Assembly: GCA_030424825.1 (NCBI GenBank)
Contig: JAUHWE010000297.1
Location: 1 to 6,287 of the forward strand
Direction: 5' to 3'
DNA: 6,287 bases
From: Verrucomicrobiia bacterium
GTDB taxonomy: Bacteria; Verrucomicrobiota; Verrucomicrobiia; Opitutales; Opitutaceae
The notes under the pieces were generated by a model that worked only from the letters and a program-made list of their open reading frames with translations, was not told the origin of the DNA and made no database searches. Shown here in pieces: positions 1 to 6,169 of the stretch (the first letter of the stretch is position 1; each line of letters begins with the position of its first letter). The position numbers were made by a program, and so were the translations under genes.

Positions 1-565
1 CCGGGTGAAACTGGCAGGCCAGAGTATTCGAGCGACCGATTGAACTCGTAAAAACACCATCGTAATCCGTGGTCGTAAGAATCAGTTCAGGATTTTCCGG
101 CTTAGCGTAATAGCTGTGAACAAAATAAAATCGGTCATTTTCCTCGCCCAAGTCTTTCCAAAACGGAGATCCCTTCTGGCACAGTTTCGCGGTATTCCAG
201 CCCATGTGTGGGATTTTGACACCGGGTTTTGACACGAACCGGACTACTTCGCCGGGAAATACCCCGAGCCCTTTTACATTCCGCTCTTCAGAAACGTCAA
301 AAAGAGCCTGAAGTCCCAGACATACGCCCATGAAAGGCCTATCTTCCTGTATCCATCCCGAGATAAAGTCGTCAAATTTCGATGCCCGTAGTCCGTCGAC
401 GCAATCTTCCAAAGCCCCCACGCCGGGAAGTACCAGCCCTTCGACATCCGTAATTTCAGAAGGCGTTGTGACTATTTTCGGAGCAGCTCCCACCTTTCGA
501 AGCGCATTTTCAACACTCCTAAGGTTTCCCATTCCATAATTTATTATCGCGATTCTAGCACTCAT
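1..565 (-). CDS. hisH: Imidazole glycerol phosphate synthase glutaminase subunit HisH (3' end cut by window edge)
   Basis: This is the glutaminase half of IGP synthase. It hydrolyses glutamine and passes ammonia to HisF, which makes imidazole glycerol phosphate and AICAR from PRFAR in histidine biosynthesis (cytoplasm). The reading frame is open from ATG at 565 to the left edge and gives 188 residues. The N-terminus has the HisH signature NYGMGNLRSV (residues 9-18), then LPGVGA (46-51), the nucleophile elbow GVCLGLQ with Cys82, HMGWN (120-124), YFVHSYY (147-153) and QFHP (185-188) with catalytic His187. The partner Glu and roughly the last 15-20 residues lie outside the window. The start is placed at ATG 565 because the family motif begins within ten residues of it. 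The best AGGAG (583-587) sits 17 nt upstream, which is too far for a standard site, so initiation may depend on upstream structure or coupling. It lies 71 nt after hisB, and hisA/hisF would be expected next. Identification is secure. Confidence 0.96.
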   Translation of the reverse strand, partial: MSARIAIINYGMGNLRSVENALRKVGAAPKIVTTPSEITDVEGLVLPGVGALEDCVDGLRASKFDDFISGWIQEDRPFMGVCLGLQALFDVSEERNVKGLGVFPGEVVRFVSKPGVKIPHMGWNTAKLCQKGSPFWKDLGEENDRFYFVHSYYAKPENPELILTTTDYDGVFTSSIGRSNTLACQFHP

Positions 566-582
566 TCGACCAAACAGTGAAG

Positions 583-587
583 CTCCT
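583..587 (-). promoter_or_regulatory. Possible but badly spaced Shine-Dalgarno for hisH
   Basis: AGGAG is read on the minus strand 17 nt before the hisH ATG at 565. The motif is good but the spacing is about 10 nt too long. A CTG codon lies in frame 5 nt after it (577-575), which would add four residues. That is unlikely, because CTG starts are rare and HisH proteins usually begin just before the NYGMGN motif. Confidence 0.3.
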
Positions 588-599
588 AAAACCACCTAT

Positions 600-612
600 G
601 CGCCACAGGCGC
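600..612 (-). repeat. Intercistronic hairpin 1, GC-rich, between hisB and hisH
   Basis: The sequence is a perfect 5-bp inverted repeat, GCGCC with a 3-nt loop then GGCGC. Two further A-T pairs form if one base is bulged on the side nearest hisH. It lies in the 71-nt hisB-hisH spacer, directly after a second hairpin (616-632). Four Ts occur 10 nt after it in the direction of transcription, but with AGG following there is no proper U-tract, so it is a poor intrinsic terminator. An mRNA-stability or processing structure, or part of a REP-like dispersed repeat, is more plausible. Confidence 0.45.
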
Positions 613-615
613 TAC

Positions 616-632
616 AGGCAGCCTTTCTGCCT
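616..632 (-). repeat. Intercistronic hairpin 2 just after the hisB stop
   Basis: A 6-bp perfect inverted repeat (AGGCAG and CTGCCT) with a 5-nt loop begins a few bases after the hisB stop codon at 637-639. With the neighbouring stem at 600-612 it makes a tandem hairpin pair that fills most of the hisB-hisH spacer. There is no U-tract after it, so it is not called a terminator. Confidence 0.45.
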
Positions 633-636
633 TAAT

Positions 637-1233
637 TCAAAGCATTCCTTTTGTCGACGGAAGACGGCCCTTGAGACGTTCATCGATAGAACTAGCCATA
701 TCAATCGCCCGTGCCATGCATTTGAAAACGCATTCTGCTATGTGATGAGGCTCTTCACCGTACTCGAGCTTGATATGCAGATTCGCCCCTAACGTATTGG
801 AAAATGCCCGACAGAACTCTTTCACCAGGATAATATTAAAATCTCTCACATAGGACGTTTGAGCCGTGACTTGATACTCAAGGAAGGGTCGATTACCGAG
901 ATCGATCGCGACTCTTCCCAAACACTCATCCATGGGAAGAATAAAGAAACCATAGCGGCACATCCCCTTCTTATCTCCAATCGCATCCTTAAACAATTGT
1001 CCCAGTACGATTCCAACGTCTTCGACCGTGTGATGGTAATCCACTTTCACATCGCCTTTCGCAGCGACTTCAAGATCAAACAAACCGTGTGCGGCAAACA
1101 GTGTCAGCATATGATCAAAAAACGGCACTCCCGTATCGACCTCAGCCTTACCGGTACCGTCTACATTCAGAGACGCCCGAATCTTTGTCTCTTTCGTTTC
1201 GCGTTCTAACGATGCTATCCGTTCTTCAGCCAT
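637..1233 (-). CDS. hisB: Imidazoleglycerol-phosphate dehydratase (monofunctional)
   Basis: HisB dehydrates imidazole glycerol phosphate to imidazole acetol phosphate (EC 4.2.1.19), a Mn-dependent cytoplasmic step between IGP synthase and HisC. The protein is 198 residues, the normal size for the stand-alone enzyme, and lacks the histidinol-phosphatase domain fused to HisB in enterobacteria. Visible motifs are GVPFFDHML (residues 35-43, metal ligand His41), DYHHTVED (65-72, His67, His68, Glu71), Glu103 in PMDE, HHIAE (163-167) and the C-terminal LPSTKGML (191-198), a form of the family signature. ATG 1233 is the only reasonable start. AGGA (1236-1239) is only 2 nt before it, too close for a good ribosome site. 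The gene begins inside hisC with a 19-nt overlap, so translation is probably coupled to hisC. Histidinol phosphatase must come from another gene not seen here. Confidence 0.97.
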   Translation of the reverse strand: MAEERIASLERETKETKIRASLNVDGTGKAEVDTGVPFFDHMLTLFAAHGLFDLEVAAKGDVKVDYHHTVEDVGIVLGQLFKDAIGDKKGMCRYGFFILPMDECLGRVAIDLGNRPFLEYQVTAQTSYVRDFNIILVKEFCRAFSNTLGANLHIKLEYGEEPHHIAECVFKCMARAIDMASSIDERLKGRLPSTKGML

Positions 1234-2312
1234 TGTCCTATGGTTTCGCTCAATCTGAGCATTTGGTCCTCATCCCCAACACTTATCCTTAAAAAACTGG
1301 CAGTCAAGGCGTGTCCTGGAAAATACCGAACCAAAATTTTTCGCGATTTTAAGTACTCAAACAATTCCAGAGCAACCGTCGGTCCTTTTTCTCCTTTAGA
1401 ATTAATTGGCTCCGTAAAAAGCATATTCGCCTCGGAGTGATAAGTGAACCAACCCAGTGCTTTTAGTTCCTCATAATAAAAGTCCCGTGTCCTTTGGACT
1501 TTTCCAGCAATCGCCTTCATGTAGCTTTGATCCCGTATGGCGGCTAGCCCTCCAGCCTGGGACAATCGGTTGACGTTGTAGCTATCCCGCACTCGGTCCA
1601 AGGCTTCGATGATCTCCGCATTCGCCAGTGCATAGCCAACTCGCAATCCAGCCAATGCATAGGACTTGGAAAGCGTTCTCGTAACAACCAAACCCGAGAA
1701 TTCCCGCAATAGCTCAACCGCATTTTCCTTCGCAAAATCAGCGTAAGCTTCATCCACTACCACAACACCTCTAAATCTTTGGAGCAGCTTCCGGACCGTC
1801 TCGTTTGTAAACCCCACTCCGGTGGGGGCATTGGGGGACGTGAAAAAGAGGATTCCCGCATCACACTCCGCGACCAATTCCAACGGGAGGTCCATTTCCC
1901 GGCCAAAGGGGATTTCAATCGTCCCTGAATTTTGTATGCCACAAAGGACTGGATACAGAGAATAGCTCGGGAACGTGTATCCCGCCTTTTCTTCTACATT
2001 TGAAAAAGCGCGGGTCAATAAATTCAACACATCATCCGAACCATTGCCCACAATCACATTACTCGCATCAACCCTATGGAGATTCGCTATTTCTCGACGG
2101 AGCTCCGAACTCAAAGGATCCGGATAAAGTCGTAACGAATCCCCAAGAGCGCTCCGAATGGCAGCTTCAACCGCCGGACTCGGAGGATACGGATTCTCAT
2201 TAGTGTTCAGTTTAATCCAGCCATCACCTTTGGGCTGAAATCCAGGTGTATAGGCATGCAGCTCCTTGACATGAGGCAGAGCAAAATTCGAAACCGGATT
2301 CTGATCGCTCAT
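1215..2312 (-). CDS. hisC: Histidinol-phosphate aminotransferase
   Basis: HisC is a PLP-dependent class II (fold type I) aminotransferase. It converts imidazole acetol phosphate and glutamate to histidinol phosphate and 2-oxoglutarate (EC 2.6.1.9). The 365-residue length is typical. Key elements are [12 protein letters not shown] (35-46), GNGSDD (89-94), SPNAPTG (159-165, Asn161 beside the cofactor), [10 protein letters not shown] (184-193, Asp187 contacting the pyridine nitrogen), [15 protein letters not shown] (213-227, Schiff-base Lys216) and LRISVG (341-346, substrate carboxylate-binding Arg342). The start is ATG 2312, overlapping the hisD stop by 4 nt (ATGA), and it has a well-placed GGAG. 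Its 3' end overlaps hisB by 19 nt. HisC relatives can also act on aromatic amino acids, but the his context makes the histidine role clear. Confidence 0.97.
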   Translation of the reverse strand: MSDQNPVSNFALPHVKELHAYTPGFQPKGDGWIKLNTNENPYPPSPAVEAAIRSALGDSLRLYPDPLSSELRREIANLHRVDASNVIVGNGSDDVLNLLTRAFSNVEEKAGYTFPSYSLYPVLCGIQNSGTIEIPFGREMDLPLELVAECDAGILFFTSPNAPTGVGFTNETVRKLLQRFRGVVVVDEAYADFAKENAVELLREFSGLVVTRTLSKSYALAGLRVGYALANAEIIEALDRVRDSYNVNRLSQAGGLAAIRDQSYMKAIAGKVQRTRDFYYEELKALGWFTYHSEANMLFTEPINSKGEKGPTVALELFEYLKSRKILVRYFPGHALTASFLRISVGDEDQMLRLSETIGQWLKNG

Positions 2313-3601
2313 GGCGTCTCCAATCTAATCGACACCGAACGGCCGTGCCCGTCTAGTCCTTCCATTCGAGCAAACGCCTCTGCTGCGGGAGCTGCCTTTC
2401 GCAAAGCTTTCTCATTGTATCGAATCAAACTAGAACGACGGAAGAAGTCGACTACCTGCAAGCCGCTAGAGTACCTCCCGGACCTTCCGGTTGGCAACTC
2501 ATGGCTCGGACCCGCCACAAAATCCCCCAGGGCCGTTGCCGACCAACCACCCTGCATAATGGCTCCGGCTGTCTTAATAGCCCTCGTAAGATAACTCAGC
2601 TTTTCAGGCGCGACCTCTAGCTCCATGTGCTCTGGAGCAACAAAGTTCGCGACCTTTACGGCCTCCTCGTACGTGTCGACTACGACAGAGAAAAAGCCTT
2701 CTTTTAGCACCGCTCGAATGAGCTTCGCCCGCGAGAGTTCCTTAATCTGGATCTGAATTTCCGATCTGATTTTCTTGGCCACTTCTTTCGAAAGGCTCAC
2801 GAGAAAGATCTTCTCTCTACCTGAACCGTGTTCTGCCTGGGCAAGCAAATCCGCCGCTACAAAACGAGGATTGGCAGAATCGTCGGCAATCACCAGCACT
2901 TCGCTTGGACCCGGTAGCAGATCAACCCCTATCGTTCCAAAAACCTGTCTTTTCGCTTCGACCGTAAATGCGTTTCCTGGTCCAAATACCTTGGATACAG
3001 ATCTGATCGTTTCCGTTCCATAGGCCATTGCTCCGACCGCAGGTACCCCACCAACCCGATAGGCTTCCCGGATCCCGCAAAGATTCAGAGCACACAGAAC
3101 GGCCGGATTGACCGATCCATCTTTACCACAGGGCGTAAAGGCTACGGTTTCCGGCACCTTGGCCAATTTTGCCAAAGCTCCTGTCATGATTGCAGTCGAA
3201 GCCAGATCCGTTGGCACATAAAGCCCAACTCGATCTAACGGGTAAAAGCGCTCCCCGATAGTCGCTCCGTGACGATTCTTAGCGGTCCAAGACCGAGGAA
3301 GCGCGTGACGGTGAAAATCCAATACAGAAGCTACTGACTCCTTGATAGCCTTCAACTCCCTCTTATTTAACTTGCTGGCGGCTCCGGCCAACTCCGATTC
3401 GGATATCCGAAACTGGGACGGCTTTAATCGAAACCCGTCAATCCGCCGTATCGTCGAAGCGATCGCTGCGTCACCCTTGCTACGGACATCGGCTAGAATC
3501 TTGGAGACAGCATCGACTATGGATTGCGGGACCACTGCGGTCTCGCAAAACTTTGCCAGCCGCTGCTGGAAGCCACGTGAGCGATATGCCAAATCTGCCA
3601 T
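2309..3601 (-). CDS. hisD: Histidinol dehydrogenase
   Basis: HisD carries out the last two steps of histidine synthesis, oxidising histidinol to histidine with two NAD+ (EC 1.1.1.23), as a zinc-dependent cytoplasmic enzyme. It has 430 residues, the usual size. The four family zinc ligands are present: Gln255 and His258 in AQAEHG, Asp360 in GDFVAGPSHELPT and His419 in LDGHGRS. The catalytic pair Glu324-His325 lies in VAPEHMELE. FGPGNAF (206-212) and PGPSEVLVIAD (230-240) are also typical. An odd point is the segment GLYVPTDLASTAIM (126-139). From memory of the family, most members have a PGG-containing and slightly longer loop here. The start is ATG 3601. No good Shine-Dalgarno is visible before it, and the in-frame codons just upstream offer no other start. 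It is separated by 83 nt from the LolA-like gene and joined to hisC by a 4-nt overlap, so it heads the his block here. Confidence 0.97.
   Translation of the reverse strand: MADLAYRSRGFQQRLAKFCETAVVPQSIVDAVSKILADVRSKGDAAIASTIRRIDGFRLKPSQFRISESELAGAASKLNKRELKAIKESVASVLDFHRHALPRSWTAKNRHGATIGERFYPLDRVGLYVPTDLASTAIMTGALAKLAKVPETVAFTPCGKDGSVNPAVLCALNLCGIREAYRVGGVPAVGAMAYGTETIRSVSKVFGPGNAFTVEAKRQVFGTIGVDLLPGPSEVLVIADDSANPRFVAADLLAQAEHGSGREKIFLVSLSKEVAKKIRSEIQIQIKELSRAKLIRAVLKEGFFSVVVDTYEEAVKVANFVAPEHMELEVAPEKLSYLTRAIKTAGAIMQGGWSATALGDFVAGPSHELPTGRSGRYSSGLQVVDFFRRSSLIRYNEKALRKAAPAAEAFARMEGLDGHGRSVSIRLETP
2318..2321 (-). promoter_or_regulatory. Shine-Dalgarno of hisC, inside the end of hisD
   Basis: GGAG read on the minus strand lies 5 nt before the hisC ATG at 2312, within the last codons of hisD. 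It supports the start that overlaps the hisD stop in ATGA and fits termination-reinitiation coupling. It is the clearest ribosome site in the window. Confidence 0.65.
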
Positions 3602-3632
3602 GGCGCCACTAATGGAAGAGCGTCACGTTATT

Positions 3633-3657
3633 GGCAAAGATAAATATTCAATTTGCC
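3633..3657. repeat. Inverted repeat in the spacer ahead of hisD
   Basis: GGCAAA (3633-3638) and TTTGCC (3652-3657) form a perfect 6-bp inverted repeat around a 13-nt A/T-rich centre, 32 nt upstream of the hisD ATG. The layout would suit a dimeric repressor site or a small RNA hairpin. It has no U-tract of terminator type. A chance match of this size is quite possible. Confidence 0.3.
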
Positions 3658-3678
3658 GGATTCAGCCTTTAAACCCGT

Positions 3679-3695
3679 CGCTCCCTAGGGAAGCG
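3679..3695. repeat. Imperfect palindrome over the stop codon of the LolA-like gene
   Basis: A perfect 10-nt palindrome, TCCCTAGGGA (3682-3691), covers the TAG stop at 3685-3687. It lies inside a longer arm pair, CGCT (3679-3682) and AGCG (3692-3695), with one bulged base. In RNA it could fold into a short hairpin at the end of the LolA-like gene. Only three Ts follow, interrupted by AAA, so terminator activity would be weak at best. Confidence 0.3.
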
Positions 3696-4431
3696 GCATT
3701 ATGAAATCAGACTCGGGCAGATTCTTGTTAATCTCAATAGAGGTGTAGGCAAACTCCATGGTCTGGCTTCCGATCGCGGTGGAAAACGTGCTTACCATTT
3801 TCTTTGGGAAACGCACTCCTTCGACCATAATCTCGCCTTCTTCAATATACTCCACCCCTTTGCTGTCGAGAGTCCGACGAACTTGCCCTGTTTCCGCATC
3901 AATGAAGCGCCTGAACGCTATCCCATCACCATGATGGTAGGTCAGAACCACGCATTCGTGTCCTTTTACAGTCTCTTTCCCTTCATAGGTGATTTCTCCA
4001 TTTCGGACATTCGGTTTGCGGAAAAAGCCAAAGGCCTCACGTACACTTGCCTGCATGATGAGGATTCGTATCGGATCAAAGATCTCCATGCTCAATGGAA
4101 CCGAATCAACCACTCGCTCGAAAGTCGTCCAGCCCTCCGAGTTGTTTAAGACCGAAACCTCTTTTCTGTCTCCGATCACCGCAACCATACGCTGTTTCAT
4201 CGGCTTTTGGTAAACCATTTCGATCGTTCCCAAATCACCAGAACTGTACAGCAATGACCCTTTGTAGTGAATACTCGTAATCGAATTCAGCTTATTGCTG
4301 TCACCTAGGTAGGCTCGCGCCCGCTCGATCGTTTGCTGGATAATCTCTTCATCCGAATCAGCACCGTTCAAATAAGAACCTAATATGAGAGAGACCGCGA
4401 TTACGGCAGGGATTACTCGTTTAATTTTCAT
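3685..4431 (-). CDS. Exported LolA-like / outer membrane lipoprotein-sorting-like protein
   Basis: The protein looks like a secreted member of the LolA/LolB-like fold group often annotated as outer membrane lipoprotein-sorting protein; its exact role is unknown. Starting from ATG 4431 it has 248 residues. MKIKR is followed by a hydrophobic stretch (about residues 6-20) and a small-residue region at LNGA (21-24), which fits a Sec signal peptide cut near residue 24. There is no lipobox cysteine, so it should be a soluble periplasmic protein. The mature part has alternating beta-type segments with features usual in this group: YQKPMKQRMVAV (74-85), NNSEGWTTF (96-104), a YEGKETVKGHECVVLTYHH stretch (149-167), and FRRFIDAETGQVRRT (173-187) before a C-terminal DFIMPLP. 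A GTG at 4455 would add eight residues (MWNSYKII), but ATG 4431 gives a more normal signal peptide. It lies 30 nt after guaA. The family assignment is from pattern recognition and is less certain than for its neighbours. Confidence 0.75.
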   Translation of the reverse strand: MKIKRVIPAVIAVSLILGSYLNGADSDEEIIQQTIERARAYLGDSNKLNSITSIHYKGSLLYSSGDLGTIEMVYQKPMKQRMVAVIGDRKEVSVLNNSEGWTTFERVVDSVPLSMEIFDPIRILIMQASVREAFGFFRKPNVRNGEITYEGKETVKGHECVVLTYHHGDGIAFRRFIDAETGQVRRTLDSKGVEYIEEGEIMVEGVRFPKKMVSTFSTAIGSQTMEFAYTSIEINKNLPESDFIMPLP

Positions 4432-4461
4432 AATGATTTTGTAAGAATTCCACACTGACGC

Positions 4462-6003
4462 CTATTCCCATTCAATTGTTCCCGGAGGCTTGGAACTAAT
4501 GTCGTAGACGACCCGGTTTACACCCGAAACTTCGTTTATGATTCTGTTAGATACCCGCTGAAGCACTTCGTAGGGGACTCTTACCCAATCAGCCGTCATG
4601 GCGTCTTTACTTTCAACGACTCTTACCGCAATCACATTCTCGTAGGTACGCTCGTCTCCCATGACTCCCACCGTTCGGACCGGTAGAAAAACACAAAACG
4701 ACTGCCAGACTTTGTAATAAAGATCGGACGCCATCATTTCCTCATGCAATACCGCGTCCGCCTGCCGCAGCACATTGAGCTTTCGTTTTGTAATGCTTCC
4801 TAAAACGCGAACGCCTAGTCCAGGACCGGGAAAAGGCTGCCGCCAAACGACTTCTTTTGGCAATCCTAGTTCGGATCCGAGAGCACGCACTTCGTCTTTG
4901 AATAACTGACGCAACGGCTCCAAAAGTTCGAATTTCATATTCTTAGGAAGGCCCCCTACGTTATGATGACTCTTGATAGTGGCCGCCGGATTTCCATCGA
5001 TAGAAACGCTTTCGATCACATCCGGGTAGAGCGTCCCTTGGGCGAGGAATTTCGAATCGCCAATTCTCTTTAGTGAATCCTGAAAGACCTCTACAAATGT
5101 GTTTCCAATAATCTTTCGTTTTCGCTCAGGATCGGATACACCCTTGAGCCGTTTCAGAAATTTACTTCCTGCCCTCGCAACCCGGACGTCCATATTGAAG
5201 TGGCGCTTATAGAGGTCTACTACAAGCTCCCGCTCGTTTAGACGGAGCAATCCGTTATCAACAAAGACACAGGTCAACTGCCTTCCAACAGCCTTGTGTA
5301 TCAAGGCAGCAGCGACAGAGGAATCAACTCCCCCACTCAATCCCAAAAGAACCCGATCATCCCCTACTTTCTCACGAATTCCCGCGATAGACTCTTCGGC
5401 GAGTGACGCCATCGACCAATCTGCTTGGCATCCGCAAATTTTCCTCAGGAAGTTCTCTAGAATATTCAATCCTCCCTCAGTGTGGTGAACTTCCGGATGG
5501 AACTGGATTCCATAAAACTTCCGTTTCTCGTCGGCAATCCCAGCGTATCCTGAATTTTCAGTCGAAGCAACGGCCCGAAATCCTTTTGGCAATTTCCCCA
5601 GACGATCTCCATGCGAATTCCAAACACGCAGGGTGTTGGGCAGTCCCTTGAAAAGACTCCCTTTAATCTTAATCTTCAGCTCCCCATGACCATATTCCCG
5701 AGCACGGCTTTTCTCGACTTTACCCCCAAGCATAAGAGCCAAGAGTTGAACCCCATAGCATATCCCTAGAACCGGTACGCCCAATTCGAAAATCTTCCGA
5801 TCAGGACGAGGAGACCCCTTTGACAATACACTTTCCGGTCCTCCTGAAAGTATGATCCCTACGACATTGTCTTTCTTCAGTTCCTTAGCCGACGTCTTGT
5901 AGTGATATATTTTGGAGTAGACCGAACACTCACGTATGCGGCGGGCTATCACCTGAGTATATTGGGAACCGAAGTCGAGAACCGCTATAGTTTGATGCTT
6001 CAT
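4462..6003 (-). CDS. guaA: GMP synthase (glutamine-hydrolysing)
   Basis: GuaA makes GMP from XMP, ATP and glutamine (EC 6.3.5.2), the last step of guanine nucleotide synthesis. The 513 residues match the usual single-chain bacterial form (E. coli about 525). The N-terminal class I glutaminase domain (about 1-190) shows [14 protein letters not shown] (9-22), ILSGGPESV (51-59), GICYGVQ with nucleophile Cys82, and [11 protein letters not shown] with His169 and Glu171. The ATP-pyrophosphatase domain has its P-loop SGGVDSS at 223-229, and [13 protein letters not shown] (320-332) lies in the synthetase part. The C-terminal dimerisation domain includes [14 protein letters not shown] (389-402) and ends in [12 protein letters not shown], typical of GuaA. 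ATG 6003 is fixed as the start because an in-frame TAA (6019-6021) lies 15 nt upstream. The sequence before the ATG is T-rich with no Shine-Dalgarno. It is the first full gene of the block, and a LolA-like gene and the his genes follow on the same strand. Confidence 0.98.
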   Translation of the reverse strand: MKHQTIAVLDFGSQYTQVIARRIRECSVYSKIYHYKTSAKELKKDNVVGIILSGGPESVLSKGSPRPDRKIFELGVPVLGICYGVQLLALMLGGKVEKSRAREYGHGELKIKIKGSLFKGLPNTLRVWNSHGDRLGKLPKGFRAVASTENSGYAGIADEKRKFYGIQFHPEVHHTEGGLNILENFLRKICGCQADWSMASLAEESIAGIREKVGDDRVLLGLSGGVDSSVAAALIHKAVGRQLTCVFVDNGLLRLNERELVVDLYKRHFNMDVRVARAGSKFLKRLKGVSDPERKRKIIGNTFVEVFQDSLKRIGDSKFLAQGTLYPDVIESVSIDGNPAATIKSHHNVGGLPKNMKFELLEPLRQLFKDEVRALGSELGLPKEVVWRQPFPGPGLGVRVLGSITKRKLNVLRQADAVLHEEMMASDLYYKVWQSFCVFLPVRTVGVMGDERTYENVIAVRVVESKDAMTADWVRVPYEVLQRVSNRIINEVSGVNRVVYDISSKPPGTIEWE

Positions 6004-6169
6004 AAAGAAAACGCGTATTTAACCAGTTGGCTGCCAGCACTGTCACTCACTTTTATAGGGAATTCGCTAAACGTCTGGTTTGACCGCAATTTTCTGAAAA
6101 CCTGCATCAGGAGTTTTGATCATGCATCCCAATGCTCAATTTTCTCCAGAAAGTATCTACGTCTCACAA
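6004..6169 (-). other. Leader / intergenic region ahead of guaA
   Basis: These 166 nt separate the stop of the upstream gene from guaA and are the likeliest place for a guaA promoter, though no convincing -35/-10 pair could be picked. TATAAA (6053-6058, minus strand) resembles a -10 box but has no -35 at 16-18 nt. The region contains a 9-nt direct repeat CAATTTTCT (6087-6095 and 6137-6145, exactly 50 bp apart). It also holds an imperfect inverted repeat at 6103-6126: 7 bp, a 3-nt bulge and a 7-nt loop, followed in transcription by TTTT after two Gs. That repeat could be a weak terminator for the upstream gene. No purine riboswitch core was recognised. Confidence 0.4.

Noticed and set aside
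600..632. Intrinsic terminator between hisB and hisH
   Set aside because: Both stems are short and neither is followed directly by a run of Ts; hisH continues the same operon immediately after.
859..1209. Plus-strand open frame of 116 codons
   Set aside because: It lies entirely antisense to hisB, whose motifs are all intact; its translation shows no recognisable domain.
2256..2594. Plus-strand open frame of 112 codons across the hisC/hisD junction
   Set aside because: It is antisense to two confident genes and has no motif or ribosome site of note.
3342..3704. Plus-strand open frame of 120 codons over the hisD start
   Set aside because: It is mostly antisense to hisD and its protein is low in recognisable structure, so it is treated as a shadow frame.
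4432..4455. GTG at 4455 as start of the LolA-like gene
   Set aside because: It adds eight residues before a standard MKIKR-type signal peptide. ATG 4431 gives a normal n-region, and no Shine-Dalgarno favours the GTG.
6053..6058. TATAAA as a guaA -10 box
   Set aside because: No -35-like hexamer lies 16-18 nt upstream; the nearest TTG-type hexamer (TTGCGG) is 26 nt away.
6066..6083. PurR-like operator in the guaA leader (AAAC-N5-GTTT)
   Set aside because: The half-sites are only 4 bp, the centre does not match the palindromic PurR consensus, and no regulator is visible in the window.
6004..6169. Purine riboswitch before guaA
   Set aside because: The conserved three-way-junction core could not be found and the only inverted repeats are short and imperfect.
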